Program-made: the position numbers and the translations under genes
In this document: piece after piece, positions 7,531 to 16,878 of the stretch
How positions within the stretch are numbered: the stretch's first letter is position 1
Layout: each line of letters opens with the position of its first letter
Notes under the pieces: generated by a model
Told to the model about the DNA's origin: nothing
Seen by the model: the letters and a program-made list of their open reading frames with translations, nothing else
Databases searched by the model: none
DNA from: Flavobacterium algicola
GTDB taxonomy: Bacteria > Bacteroidota > Bacteroidia > Flavobacteriales > Flavobacteriaceae
Direction of reading: 5' to 3'
NCBI RefSeq assembly: GCF_022399565.1
Contig: NZ_JAJTUT010000002.1
Span: 992,001 to 1,056,000 of the forward strand
Length of the DNA stretch: 64,000 bases

Positions 7531-8559
7531 ATGGAAAAGCTTTTGCCTTTTACAATTAAGGATCTAGGAAAAATTACCAATCATAGAAGTGGAGAAATAA
7601 AGTTTGGCGAGAAGATGATCACCATCCCTCCCAATGCCGATCCTTTTGATTTTATGAGTACTACTGAGGCGAAATATGTTCTATTAGGAATTCCAGAAGA
7701 TGTTGGTATTCAAGCGAATTATGGAAGACCCGGTGCTAATTCAGCATGGAAATCAGCTATAAAAAGTATTGCTAACATTCAGCACAACCGATTTTGTAAA
7801 GGAAGCCAATTTATTATCTTGGGCGAAGTCGATGTGCGCGAGGAAATGCTTGAAGCCAAGAATTTGGACTATAAAATAATGGCTGAGCGTTTGCAGTTAA
7901 GCAAGCTAGTGGAGAAGATTGACAAAGAAGTATCTCACATTATCTTTAATATAATCAAAGCAGGAAAAGTACCTATTGTTATAGGTGGCGGACACAACAA
8001 TTCATACGGAAATATAAAAGGTGCAGCATTAGCAAAAGGTAAACCTATAAATGCAATCAATTTTGATGCACATTCTGATTTTAGAATTCTTGAAGGACGT
8101 CACAGTGGAAATGGCTTTTCATATGCGTATGAAGAAGGATTTTTGAAAAAATATTTTGTTTTCGGACTCCATGAAAACTATACGTCTAAGAGTGTTTTGG
8201 ATATTATTAAAAAAACAGATGAAAGAGTACGCTATAGCACATATGACAGTATAAAAATTAGAAACGAAAAACAATTTCATCAAGAAATTGTAAGCGCGCA
8301 TGAATTTATCAAGAGTGATTATTATGGAATCGAAATTGATCTCGATGCTATTCCTAACATTCCGAGTAGTGCAATGACATTAAGTGGGTTCTCAATAGAG
8401 GAAGTTCGTCAATTTGTCACCTTTTTTGGTAAACATAAAAATGCAGCATATTTACATATATGTGAAGGAGCGCCCGATTTGGGAGAAGAAAAAAACAACC
8501 ATTTAATTGGAAACTTAATCGGCTACTTAGTTACTGACTTTGTAAAAGCGCATCAGTAA
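7531..8559 (+). CDS. Arginase/agmatinase/formimidoylglutamase family hydrolase
   Basis: A 342-residue ureohydrolase-fold enzyme. Manganese-ligand motifs are GGGHNNS near 159-165, FDAHSDFR near 181-188, and EIDLDAIP near 269-276, corresponding to the GGDHS, DAHxD and SxDxD sites of the family. GGGH in place of GGDH is typical of formimidoylglutamases (HutG), so histidine degradation is the most likely role, but no other hut gene is nearby. Start chosen at ATG 7531, because the upstream in-frame TTG overlaps the -7 promoter box. Confidence 0.75.
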   Translation: MEKLLPFTIKDLGKITNHRSGEIKFGEKMITIPPNADPFDFMSTTEAKYVLLGIPEDVGIQANYGRPGANSAWKSAIKSIANIQHNRFCKGSQFIILGEVDVREEMLEAKNLDYKIMAERLQLSKLVEKIDKEVSHIIFNIIKAGKVPIVIGGGHNNSYGNIKGAALAKGKPINAINFDAHSDFRILEGRHSGNGFSYAYEEGFLKKYFVFGLHENYTSKSVLDIIKKTDERVRYSTYDSIKIRNEKQFHQEIVSAHEFIKSDYYGIEIDLDAIPNIPSSAMTLSGFSIEEVRQFVTFFGKHKNAAYLHICEGAPDLGEEKNNHLIGNLIGYLVTDFVKAHQ

Positions 8560-8593
8560 AATTGCCTACTTATAGTGATTGGATAAATAATAC

Positions 8594-8601
8594 TATCTTT
8601 G
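8594..8601 (+). promoter_or_regulatory. -7 box (TATCTTTG) of the helicase gene
   Basis: Perfect TANNTTTG. It contains the upstream in-frame TTG (8599-8601), which therefore cannot be the start codon. A TTG lies 12 bases upstream (8579-8581). Confidence 0.55.
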
Positions 8602-8646
8602 TGGCAGTATCTCCTTAACTATTACGAGATATTTAATATCAAAAAT

Positions 8647-9906
8647 ATGTTATTCGAAGAATTATCACTTTCAAAAAGTATTCAAAAAGCCGTATATGAA
8701 CTAGGCTACCTTAACCCTACTCCTATTCAAGAAAAATCAATTCCGCTTGTATTAGCTGGAAATGATTTAATTGGTTGTGCACAAACAGGTACAGGAAAAA
8801 CAGCTGCTTTTGCCATACCTATTATACATCAATTACACCGTATAGTAGGATCTAGTAAAAAAGCAAAACAAATAAGAGCTCTTGTCGTGACTCCTACTAG
8901 GGAGTTAGCAGTTCAAATTGGACAAAGTTTTGACACTTATGCAAAATATACCAACCTAACGCAATTAACTATTTTTGGAGGTGTATCTCAAAATCCACAA
9001 GTAGATGCTTTAAAAAATGGTATTGATATTCTTATCGCAACTCCAGGAAGATTACTGGATTTGCACAAACAAGGTTTTATTGATCTGGATCATTTACACA
9101 CATTAGTATTAGATGAAGCAGATCAAATGCTTGATATGGGATTTGTAAACGATGTCAAGAAGATTGTCAAATTAACACCAAACAATCGTCAAACATTATT
9201 TTTCTCTGCTACAATGCCAATGGCCATTAGAGAACTGGCTGAAATGTTTTTGACAAATCCAGAAACAGTAACTGTATCACCAGTTTCCTCTACAGCTGAA
9301 AATGTCGAACAACGTGTTTATTTTGTTGAAAAGGGTGAAAAGAGAAATCTTTTATACCAATTGATAAAAAATGAAAATCTTACTGATGTATTGGTTTTCT
9401 CTAGAACAAAGCACGGTGCTGATAATGTTGTAAAAGCATTGCGCAAAAATAATATTCCAGCCGAAGCAATTCACGGTGATAAATCTCAAAATGCAAGACA
9501 AAGAGTATTAGAGGCATTTAAAAACAAAGAAGTTGGTGTGCTTGTCGCTACAGATATCGCAGCACGTGGTATTGACATTGACCAATTACCAGTCGTAATA
9601 AACTTTGACTTACCTAATATTCCAGAAACTTATGTGCACCGAATAGGTCGTACTGGTAGAGCAGGAAATGGAGGTATCGCTATTTCTTTCTGTAGTAAGG
9701 ATGAACATGGCTACTGGAAAGACATTCAAAAACTAATTAAAGTTGATGTAAAAACGGTAAGTGATCACCCCTACCCATGGCATTCTGGAAATCCTGAAAC
9801 GGCACCTGGAGGATCTACAAAACCTAAAAATTCCAATCGAGGAAAAGAAGGGCATAAATCTAGAAAATCAACAGCTTCGAAACAAAATAAGAAACGTTGG
9901 TATTAA
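8647..9906 (+). CDS. DEAD-box ATP-dependent RNA helicase, RhlE-like
   Basis: A 419-residue helicase with the full motif set: Q motif (PTPIQEKSIP, 25-34), motif I AQTGTGKT (45-52), PTREL, GG, TPGR, motif II DEAD (156-159), SAT, then ARGIDI and HRIGRTGR in the second RecA domain. A basic tail of about 60 residues rich in Ser, Lys, Asn and Arg follows and probably binds RNA. RhlE-type helicases help remodel rRNA during ribosome assembly and in the cold. The start is ATG 8647, since the upstream TTG lies in the -7 box. A terminator follows directly. Confidence 0.92.
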   Translation: MLFEELSLSKSIQKAVYELGYLNPTPIQEKSIPLVLAGNDLIGCAQTGTGKTAAFAIPIIHQLHRIVGSSKKAKQIRALVVTPTRELAVQIGQSFDTYAKYTNLTQLTIFGGVSQNPQVDALKNGIDILIATPGRLLDLHKQGFIDLDHLHTLVLDEADQMLDMGFVNDVKKIVKLTPNNRQTLFFSATMPMAIRELAEMFLTNPETVTVSPVSSTAENVEQRVYFVEKGEKRNLLYQLIKNENLTDVLVFSRTKHGADNVVKALRKNNIPAEAIHGDKSQNARQRVLEAFKNKEVGVLVATDIAARGIDIDQLPVVINFDLPNIPETYVHRIGRTGRAGNGGIAISFCSKDEHGYWKDIQKLIKVDVKTVSDHPYPWHSGNPETAPGGSTKPKNSNRGKEGHKSRKSTASKQNKKRWY

Positions 9907-9913
9907 TAAAAAT

Positions 9914-9953
9914 AAACATCTCTACCTAAATATTGGTCGAGATGTTTTTTTTT
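9914..9953 (+). terminator. Terminator of the helicase gene
   Basis: Stem AAACATCTC pairs with GAGATGTTT, with an inner ACC/GGT pairing, followed by a run of nine T. Confidence 0.85.
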
Positions 9954-9976
9954 GCTCTTAATCGAATGTTATAAAA

Positions 9977-12172
9977 TTATTCGTTGGCAATAATTATATT
10001 GATCATCTTATAAAGTTCAGGCGATTCAAATGGTTTTACAATGATATCATTCATACCTACCAGCTTTGATTCTTCTACGACTTCATCTTTGCTAAAAGCG
10101 GTCAGGGCAATTATTGGAGTCATTATTCCCATACTCCTAATAATCTTAGTAGTCTCGAATCCGTTCATTTCTGGCATATTGATGTCCATTAAAATCACAT
10201 CAAATTTATCTGTTGTGAGAAGTTCAATAGCTTCTTTACCTGATTCTAATACTACACATTTATAGTTTAGTTTTTCAATAATCTTCTTGGTAACCATGCG
10301 GTTTATTGCATTATCATCTACCACTAAGACTGACAACGCATTACCTTTAGATGAATCAAATTCTGCATCATTAATAATGTTTTCTATCTTTTCTTTATCA
10401 TAATCGAAACCTATTGTAAAAGCAAAAGTAGTACCCACACCAAGTTCACTTTCAATTACAATTGTACTATCAAACAATTCTAATAATTTTTTAACTATAG
10501 AAAGTCCTAAACCAGTTCCTTGATAGTCTAAGTTTTTTCTACCTACTTGCGTAAACTTATCAAATATTTTAATCTGATCCTCTTGCGCAATACCGATCCC
10601 ATTATCTTTTATTTGAAATTCAATGAAATAGGTCTGCCCTTCAATTCTAACCATTTTAGCGCTTATCACCACAGTACCATTCCGCGTGAACTTTAAAGCG
10701 TTACTTAGCAAGTTTATCAATATTTGAGAAAACCTTAGTTTGTCACCAAGAAGTAGTTCAGGAATTTCAGGGTCTAATTCTGTAGTCACTTTGTTATTGT
10801 TATTTTTGGCAATAAATAATAGTGAATTTATTATTAGATCGATTTCATCAGCAATATTAAATATTGAATCTTCCAATACAATTTTGTTCTCCTCAAATTT
10901 ATTTATTTGTAATACGTCATTTATCAGAGACAGTAAATACCTAGCTGAAAATTTTAATGAATTGAGATGCGTGCTGTTCTCTAATTCTTTATGCTCATCC
11001 AGTAACATATTGGTGATACCAACTATACCATATAATGGAGTTCTCAATTCGTGTGTAATCGTAGAAACGAACTGTGTTTTTAAGCGTGAAGATTCGTCCG
11101 CCATTTCTTTGGCTTCAACCAATTCAGCATTACTTTCCATTAGATCTTGATTGCTCTTTTTCTTAAAAAGAAAGTTCTTGTAGAGCGTGAACATTTGCAA
11201 CAATAAAATCACAAGTACGATAACAAATAGCAGAACAATTATTTTAGACTTTTTTAAGCTTTCTAGTTGCAAAAAATTCAAGGCAGTAATTGAGTCTATT
11301 TTTCTCTTGTATTCGTCAACTTCAAAATTAATCCCAACACTTTTGGCTCTTTTTAGATTTTCTGAATCTTCTAACTGCTTTGTAAGTGTACTGTATAAAA
11401 CTAAATATTGATATGCATTTTTATAATCGTTCTTACTGTATAAGTATTTGGAATATTGCTGATACAAATATGATAAATCTTCTATATTATCTGTTCGCTT
11501 ACCTATCTCTATCCCTTTTTCAAAAAAAGCTTTCGATTCGGACTTCTTGCCCAATGACCCCGCATACATACCGTTAAGCATATTTATAATGACAGCATTA
11601 GAGTCTCCACCAAATTTATTGTTGTACTTATTTAAGAATTTTAAATGGTCTATACCTTGACTATAAGAACCTACTGCAAAATAAGCCCAAGTGATATTGA
11701 GCTTTATCAAAACAATTTTTGTAGAATCTTTATTGGTCTCAACAAAATGTAAAGCATCTTTTAAAAATGAAATACCTTTCTCAGTATCTTTCTTATTAAA
11801 CCAGTATATGTTGCCTAAGTTATTATAAATATAATTCTTGATTGTATCATTTTTTGCCTTTTCAGCATAAACTATTCCTTTATTGTAGTTAAGTATAGCA
11901 AGATCATACTCAGACATTTTTTCATAATTGGCACCGATAATATTATACGATTTTGCAGCTAAATTATCATTTTTACTAGCTATAGAGTAATTTAGTGCTA
12001 AGCGAGAAGCGGCAAACGATTTTTCAAAATTAGACTCATGAAGCAAATCAATTGCTTCCTTAGTCAACTTTACTATTTCTTTTTTTGGTGGTATTTTATT
12101 TATAGTGTCGTCATTTACATCAGGATTAAAGAATGAAATGAGGATATTAATTGCAATATAAATTTTTAACAT
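9977..12172 (-). CDS. TPR-containing hybrid sensor histidine kinase/response regulator
   Basis: A 731-residue protein. A short N-terminal signal or anchor is followed by TPR-like repeats (about 35-270), one transmembrane helix near 311-332, and a short linker coil. Then come HisKA with phospho-acceptor His374 (ITHELRTP), HATPase with NLLSNALKFT, DNGIGI and GTGLGLSI, and a C-terminal receiver domain with Asp663 (LMDINMPEMNG) and the late KPF lysine. There is no DNA-binding output domain, so phosphate must pass to another protein, and no Hpt partner is nearby. The TPR sensor is periplasmic by topology; its signal is unknown. A -7 box lies 18 bases upstream. Confidence 0.9.
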   Translation of the reverse strand: MLKIYIAINILISFFNPDVNDDTINKIPPKKEIVKLTKEAIDLLHESNFEKSFAASRLALNYSIASKNDNLAAKSYNIIGANYEKMSEYDLAILNYNKGIVYAEKAKNDTIKNYIYNNLGNIYWFNKKDTEKGISFLKDALHFVETNKDSTKIVLIKLNITWAYFAVGSYSQGIDHLKFLNKYNNKFGGDSNAVIINMLNGMYAGSLGKKSESKAFFEKGIEIGKRTDNIEDLSYLYQQYSKYLYSKNDYKNAYQYLVLYSTLTKQLEDSENLKRAKSVGINFEVDEYKRKIDSITALNFLQLESLKKSKIIVLLFVIVLVILLLQMFTLYKNFLFKKKSNQDLMESNAELVEAKEMADESSRLKTQFVSTITHELRTPLYGIVGITNMLLDEHKELENSTHLNSLKFSARYLLSLINDVLQINKFEENKIVLEDSIFNIADEIDLIINSLLFIAKNNNNKVTTELDPEIPELLLGDKLRFSQILINLLSNALKFTRNGTVVISAKMVRIEGQTYFIEFQIKDNGIGIAQEDQIKIFDKFTQVGRKNLDYQGTGLGLSIVKKLLELFDSTIVIESELGVGTTFAFTIGFDYDKEKIENIINDAEFDSSKGNALSVLVVDDNAINRMVTKKIIEKLNYKCVVLESGKEAIELLTTDKFDVILMDINMPEMNGFETTKIIRSMGIMTPIIALTAFSKDEVVEESKLVGMNDIIVKPFESPELYKMINIIIANE

Positions 12173-12189
12173 GAGTTTTTAAAATTAGT

Positions 12190-12197
12190 CAAATATA
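12190..12197 (-). promoter_or_regulatory. -7 box (TATATTTG) of the hybrid kinase gene
   Basis: Perfect TANNTTTG on the minus strand, 18 bases before the start codon at 12172. Confidence 0.45.
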
Positions 12198-12223
12198 CAT
12201 CGTAATCAGTACTTTGAATTGCT

Positions 12224-13516
12224 CTACAGTTTTTTATCTTGTGGAAACTGATTTAATTTACCGACAGATTTTGCAACAATTGTTGCTACTGTAGCATCAC
12301 TAGTTACATTTACTACTGTTCTACACATATCCAAGGGCCTATCAATTGCAAAAATAAGCGCCAATCCTGCCTCTGGAATTCCTGCCTGACCTAAGACTAT
12401 TACCAACATTACCATACCTGCACTAGGTACTGCAGCTGACCCTATTGATGCCAATGTAGCCGTAACTACAATCATTAATTGCGTTTGTAAGTCTAGAGCT
12501 TGTGGCAGCATTGCTTGTGCAATAAATATAGCGGCAACTGCTTGGTACATACTAGTACCATCCATATTTACGGTAGCGCCCAAAGGGAGTATAAAACTAG
12601 AGACTTCTTCGTCTACGCCCACATGTTCTGTAACGCACTCCATAGTTACTGGTAATGTCGCAGCGCTAGAACTAGTAGAAAACGCTAATAATTGAGCCGG
12701 CGCGATTGCTTTAAAAAAACGTATCGGATTCACTTTTGCAAATACCATTAATAAAGTTGGATAAAGAACAAAAATCATGATAAGCAATCCGAAGAGGACT
12801 GTAAGACCATAAATTCCTAATGCCGCCAAAGTTGTAAAATCAGGTATTTCGACCATTAAAGCAGCCATTAAAGAAAATACACCGTAAGGAGAGAACAGCA
12901 TGATAATATCTATAATTTTCATGATGACTTCGTTAAGCCCTTTAAAAAAATCTACAACTGGTTTTGCTTTCTCTTCTTCAATTAATATAAGTCCTATACC
13001 TAAAAGGATTACAAAAAAGATAACTTGCAACATGCTTCCGTTGTCTGAAAGTGCTTGAAAGAAATTATCGGGAACAATATCAATCATTGGTTGTAGCGGT
13101 CCACTCATTTTTGCTCTTTCGGCGAGCTCAATTTTTTGTGATGCATCACCAGAAAAGCTTTCCAATAAACTTTGTCTCGAAGCTCCATTTATAAACCTTC
13201 CTGGTTTTACAATATTTGCCAAAACCAAACCTAAACTTACTGCAAAAATTGTTGTTCCTAAATAAATTAAAACTGTACGACCTCCTAGTTTTGAGAGCTT
13301 TGAAATATCTTTTAAGTCGGCTAGACCAACAATTAATGAAACTACAATCAGTGGTACAGCTATCATTTTAAGTAGATTGATAAAGATGGTACCAAACGGT
13401 TTAATCCAATCTACTACTAATCCATTTAGCTCCAAATTTTTCATTATCAAGCCAAATAGTAAGCCAGTAATCATTCCTATTAGTATCTTCCAATGCAGTT
13501 CTAGTTTTCTTGTCAT
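12224..13516 (-). CDS. Dicarboxylate/amino acid:cation symporter (DAACS family)
   Basis: A 430-residue polytopic inner-membrane transporter of the GltP/DctA family, which imports glutamate, aspartate or C4-dicarboxylates with H+ or Na+. Family signatures are the serine-rich hairpin AFSTSSSAATLPVTM, the NMDGTSMYQ motif of helix 7, and DRPLDMCRTVVNVTSD in helix 8. Eight transmembrane helices and two re-entrant loops fit the length. The ATG at 13516 is chosen: a TTG 36 bases upstream overlaps a near-match -7 sequence directly after the aroC terminator. Substrate not resolved. Confidence 0.9.
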   Translation of the reverse strand: MTRKLELHWKILIGMITGLLFGLIMKNLELNGLVVDWIKPFGTIFINLLKMIAVPLIVVSLIVGLADLKDISKLSKLGGRTVLIYLGTTIFAVSLGLVLANIVKPGRFINGASRQSLLESFSGDASQKIELAERAKMSGPLQPMIDIVPDNFFQALSDNGSMLQVIFFVILLGIGLILIEEEKAKPVVDFFKGLNEVIMKIIDIIMLFSPYGVFSLMAALMVEIPDFTTLAALGIYGLTVLFGLLIMIFVLYPTLLMVFAKVNPIRFFKAIAPAQLLAFSTSSSAATLPVTMECVTEHVGVDEEVSSFILPLGATVNMDGTSMYQAVAAIFIAQAMLPQALDLQTQLMIVVTATLASIGSAAVPSAGMVMLVIVLGQAGIPEAGLALIFAIDRPLDMCRTVVNVTSDATVATIVAKSVGKLNQFPQDKKL

Positions 13517-13550
13517 TCTGGTAATAATTTTAATTTTGGTTAAAAGATAC

Positions 13551-13592
13551 AAAAAAAGGGGAGCATAATAACTTTATTATTGCTTCCCCTTC
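13551..13592 (-). terminator. Terminator of aroC
   Basis: Minus-strand hairpin: AGGGG-AGC...TAATAA pairs with TTATTA...GCT-CCCCT (small mismatches), followed by a run of T. It separates aroC from the symporter gene. Confidence 0.8.
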
Positions 13593-13652
13593 TTATAAAT
13601 TTAAATTTGATCTAAAAACGAGATCAATCTTTTTCGAATAAGTACTTAATTA

Positions 13653-14717
13653 TTACTTATTATATGTTTTGTTTATCAAATGAAAATCTGCTAAAACAAG
13701 TGCTGCCATAGCTTCAACAATAGGTACCGCTCTAGGAACTACGCATGGATCATGACGACCTTTTCCGGTCATTTCAGTAATATTACCCTTGTTATCTAGA
13801 GACTCTTGCTTCTTCATAATGGTAGCAACAGGTTTAAATGCAACTCTGAAATAAATATCCATTCCGTTGCTTATTCCTCCTTGTATACCACCAGAAAGAT
13901 TTGTTTTTGTTGTTCCGTCTGGATTGTATAAATCATTGTGCTCGCTACCTTTCATCTTCGAACCACAAAAACCACTTCCAAATTCAAAACCTTTTACAGC
14001 GTTAATAGAAAGCATTGCTTTTCCCAATTCAGCATGTAATTTATCAAACACAGGTTCACCTAAACCAATCGGTACATTTTGAAGCACACAAGTTACCGTT
14101 CCTCCAACAGTATCTCCTTCTTTACGTATTTCACGTATATATTCTTCCATTTCTGCAGCCAAAGCTTCATCAGGACAACGTACAGGATTACTTTCGATCT
14201 TAGAAAAATCTAAATCTTGGTACGGCTTCTCTAAATAAATCGGACCAACAGAAGATACGTAGGCATTAATTTTAATCTCTGGTAACATTTGTTTTGCAAT
14301 TGCACCACCTACTACTCTACTTGCAGTTTCTCTGGCAGAACTTCTTCCGCCACCACGGTAGTCTCTAGCACCATACTTTTGATCATATACGTAATCAGCA
14401 TGACTTGGTCGATAGTTGTCTTTTATATGAGAATAATCATCAGACTTTTGATTGGTGTTTGGAATGATAAAACCAATAGGAGTTCCTGTAGTTTTTCCTT
14501 CGAATATACCCGACAAAAATTGTACATCGTCTGGTTCTTTTCGTTGCGTTACAATAGCTGATTGTCCTGGCTTTCTCCTAGACATTTCAAGCTGAATCGC
14601 TGCTAAATCTAAAGTTATTCCTGATGGACATCCATCTATAATTCCGCCTAAGGCTTCTCCGTGTGATTCTCCAAATGTTGTTAATCTAAATAGTGTGCCG
14701 AAGCTATTTCCTGCCAT
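13653..14717 (-). CDS. aroC: Chorismate synthase
   Basis: 354 residues, the usual length. Makes chorismate from 5-enolpyruvylshikimate-3-phosphate using reduced FMN, the last step of the shikimate pathway. Signatures: [18 protein letters not shown] near 12-29, RPSHADY near 103-109, [17 protein letters not shown] near 115-131 (FMN and substrate binding), and [17 protein letters not shown] near the end. Chorismate made here would feed PabB, encoded 11 kb away. It is transcribed alone, from a promoter at 14734-14767 to a strong terminator. Confidence 0.97.
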   Translation of the reverse strand: MAGNSFGTLFRLTTFGESHGEALGGIIDGCPSGITLDLAAIQLEMSRRKPGQSAIVTQRKEPDDVQFLSGIFEGKTTGTPIGFIIPNTNQKSDDYSHIKDNYRPSHADYVYDQKYGARDYRGGGRSSARETASRVVGGAIAKQMLPEIKINAYVSSVGPIYLEKPYQDLDFSKIESNPVRCPDEALAAEMEEYIREIRKEGDTVGGTVTCVLQNVPIGLGEPVFDKLHAELGKAMLSINAVKGFEFGSGFCGSKMKGSEHNDLYNPDGTTKTNLSGGIQGGISNGMDIYFRVAFKPVATIMKKQESLDNKGNITEMTGKGRHDPCVVPRAVPIVEAMAALVLADFHLINKTYNK

Positions 14718-14733
14718 TATAATTAGTTTTGAA

Positions 14734-14767
14734 CAAAAATACTATTTTATACGGATTATACATTCAA
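14734..14767 (-). promoter_or_regulatory. Promoter of aroC
   Basis: Minus strand: TTG (14765-14767), 23-base spacer, TATTTTTG (14734-14741). The spacer is at the upper limit of the reported 17-23 range. The box ends 17 bases before the start codon. Confidence 0.55.
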
Positions 14768-14951
14768 TCTAATTCAAAAAATAAGACATTTTAACAGCAG
14801 ATTACCTTTATTTCACAAAAACATCCAATCAATTTGAAATCATGCAGTAAAATTTTACTTTGAATTAATGTAGACGGCTATAACTTAACTTTAAGTTTCA
14901 AAATGTAATCAGTCAATGCTTTTAATTTGTAAAAATCCAAATTAGAATACA

Positions 14952-15776
14952 TTGAAAAAAAGAAAAGTGGAGTTGGTCGTTATTTCAGATACCCATCTTG
15001 GTACCTACGGCAGTCATGCAAAAGAATTATTTAAATATTTAAACTCAATAAGTCCTGATACACTAGTACTGAATGGTGATATTATAGATATCTGGCAGTT
15101 TAGAAAATCATACTTCCCAAAATCGCATTTAAAAGTTATTCAAAAAATAATAGGTCTAGCTTCGAAAGGAACAAAAGTATACTACATCACCGGGAATCAT
15201 GATGAGATGTTACGCAAATTTAGTGACATGGATATGGGCAATTTTTCCCTAGTCGATAAATTAGTGCTGGAACTTGATGATAAAAAAGCATGGATTTTTC
15301 ATGGCGATGTGTTTGACGCCTCTGTAAATCATGCTAAATGGATCGCAAAACTTGGCGGTCTAGGTTATGATTATTTAATTCTAAGTAATCGATTTGTGAA
15401 TTGGTGTCTTAATAAGATCGGGAAAGAACCTTATTCTTTTTCGAAAAAAATAAAAGCGAGTGTTAAAAAAGCAGTCAAACATATTTCTGACTTTGAAGAA
15501 ACAGCCGCAGAATTAGCAATTGAGAGTAAGTATGACTACGTAATCTGTGGACATATACATGAACCAAAAATGATTGAAAAAATCAATAAAAACGGAAGTA
15601 CTCTTTATTTAAATTCTGGAGATTGGGTAGAAAATTTAACAGCCTTGGAGTATCACAAGAAAAAATGGAAGTTAATGCGATATGATAAATCCTATTACAA
15701 TGGTATTATTGATGAAACTGACGGCGAAGAAGCTCTAAATCATAAGCTAATCGCTTCAATTCTTTTTTCTAAATAA
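14952..15776 (+). CDS. Metallophosphoesterase, UDP-2,3-diacylglucosamine hydrolase-like
   Basis: A 274-residue calcineurin-fold phosphoesterase with all metal-binding blocks: ISDTHLG (11-17), NGDIIDIW (40-47), ITGNHDE, HGDVFD and CGHIHEP. The wide DIIDIWQFR block resembles LpxH-type enzymes, which cleave UDP-2,3-diacylglucosamine to lipid X in lipid A synthesis, and related Bacteroidetes proteins are annotated so. The start is unusual: an in-frame TAG at 14943-14945 excludes any upstream ATG, and no ATG occurs before the first metal motif, so the TTG at 14952 is the most likely start (GTG six codons in is the alternative). Confidence 0.8.
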   Translation: MKKRKVELVVISDTHLGTYGSHAKELFKYLNSISPDTLVLNGDIIDIWQFRKSYFPKSHLKVIQKIIGLASKGTKVYYITGNHDEMLRKFSDMDMGNFSLVDKLVLELDDKKAWIFHGDVFDASVNHAKWIAKLGGLGYDYLILSNRFVNWCLNKIGKEPYSFSKKIKASVKKAVKHISDFEETAAELAIESKYDYVICGHIHEPKMIEKINKNGSTLYLNSGDWVENLTALEYHKKKWKLMRYDKSYYNGIIDETDGEEALNHKLIASILFSK

Positions 15777-15910
15777 ATCACTGATTTATAACAAGTTAAA
15801 TATTAACTATTTATAGCAAACTGTGAATTATATAATTTAATATAATTATTATATAAAATTTAGCAACTTTATTTGAAGTAGATTTGTCAAAAAAATAAAT
15901 TATATAAATT

Positions 15911-16381
15911 ATGAAAAAGCTTATTTTATCTGCTGTTATGCTAATGGGATTACTATTTAGCGCTCAAGCTCAAGACATCTCAAAAAATGCCTTAGGTCTA
16001 CGATTTGGAGATAATGATGGTTTTGGTGGTGAAGTTTCATACCAAAGAGGTTTGTCATCAAACAATAGATTAGAATTAGATTTAGGTTGGAGAGATAGTA
16101 ATGATTACGATGCATTTAAATTAACAGGTATTTACCAATGGGTTTGGAATATAGACCAAGGATTTAACTGGTATGCTGGTGTTGGTGCAGGTGCTGGAAC
16201 GTATAGCTACAAAGATGACAACAACACTTTTGTATATGCTGCAGGAGATGTTGGAATCGAATACAACTTTCCAATTCCTTTGTTAATTTCACTTGATTTT
16301 AGACCAGAATTTGGTGGATCAGGATACTACAAAAACAACTACGGTTCTGATGTTGCGTTATCTTTAAGATACCAATTCTAA
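15911..16381 (+). CDS. Small exported beta-barrel-like protein
   Basis: 156 residues with a clear signal peptide (MKKLILSAVMLMGLL, cleavage after AQA near residue 20). The mature part alternates Gly/aromatic residues in amphipathic strands (YQRGLSS..NRLELDLGWR, YAGVGAGAGTY) and ends LRYQF; a terminal aromatic residue is the hallmark of outer-membrane beta-barrels. About eight strands fit the length, as in the OmpA/OmpX or porin-like families. No specific function can be given. It is followed directly by a strong terminator. Confidence 0.7.
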   Translation: MKKLILSAVMLMGLLFSAQAQDISKNALGLRFGDNDGFGGEVSYQRGLSSNNRLELDLGWRDSNDYDAFKLTGIYQWVWNIDQGFNWYAGVGAGAGTYSYKDDNNTFVYAAGDVGIEYNFPIPLLISLDFRPEFGGSGYYKNNYGSDVALSLRYQF

Positions 16382-16400
16382 AAACTGGATTGATTTTAAT

Positions 16401-16438
16401 AAAAATGCCACTCAACAAAACTTGAGTGGCATTTTTTT
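16401..16438. terminator. Bidirectional terminator overlapping a stop codon
   Basis: AAAAATGCCACTCAA pairs with TTGAGTGGCATTTTT around a CAAAAC-type loop, with T-runs on both strands. It serves the beta-barrel gene and reaches into the stop of the convergent lipoprotein gene at 16437. Confidence 0.9.
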
Positions 16439-16868
16439 ATTTTATAGCTATTGGCTTTTTAGAATTTATTTTTAACACACAATACGGATAAGTAATTGCC
16501 TGTGTAACCATTTCGTCAGGCTCAGGAAATTGTTCTTTGACAGTAACAATAATAGAATCTTTTTTTTCTTCAACTGACGATATTCCTATTTTGTAACCAC
16601 CACTAATTTGCTCTCCCATGTTCAAAATTAAGAAATTAGAATTTTGAACATCATGCTCACTAATCTTTTTCTTTAAAACGGGATCATTCTGCAGCATTTT
16701 TATTTCATTAGGTTCGCTTAAAATTTCAGAGAATTTTATATTTGCACCTCCGGTCGATTGCTGAGTTAATACCTCAAATAAAGGTTGTTCTGCAACTTTA
16801 TCAGTGATTTTGGGTCCGCAGGACGCTATCAAAATACAGAATAACAAACTACTACTCAATTTTTTCAT
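16437..16868 (-). CDS. Lipoprotein with PrcB C-terminal-like domain
   Basis: A 143-residue lipoprotein; signal MKKLSSSLLFCILIASC with lipidated Cys17. The C-terminal half resembles the PrcB_C domain: NMGEQISGGYKI, then the conserved PEPDEMVTQAITYPYCVL, matching the G-x-x-x-(S/T)GGY and P..(D/E)..T.....YP pattern. In Treponema, PrcB associates with a protease complex; a similar role here is only a guess. Start chosen at the signal-peptide Met: a longer frame to 16949 would overlap bshA and has no signal. It lies 10 bases after bshA, so they form an operon. Confidence 0.7.
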   Translation of the reverse strand: MKKLSSSLLFCILIASCGPKITDKVAEQPLFEVLTQQSTGGANIKFSEILSEPNEIKMLQNDPVLKKKISEHDVQNSNFLILNMGEQISGGYKIGISSVEEKKDSIIVTVKEQFPEPDEMVTQAITYPYCVLKINSKKPIAIK

Positions 16869-16878
16869 TTGCCGTTTC

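Noticed and set aside
10740..11150. Antisense frame within the hybrid kinase gene
   Set aside because: It is Ser/Asn-rich, with no independent signal; a mirror of the conserved kinase gene.
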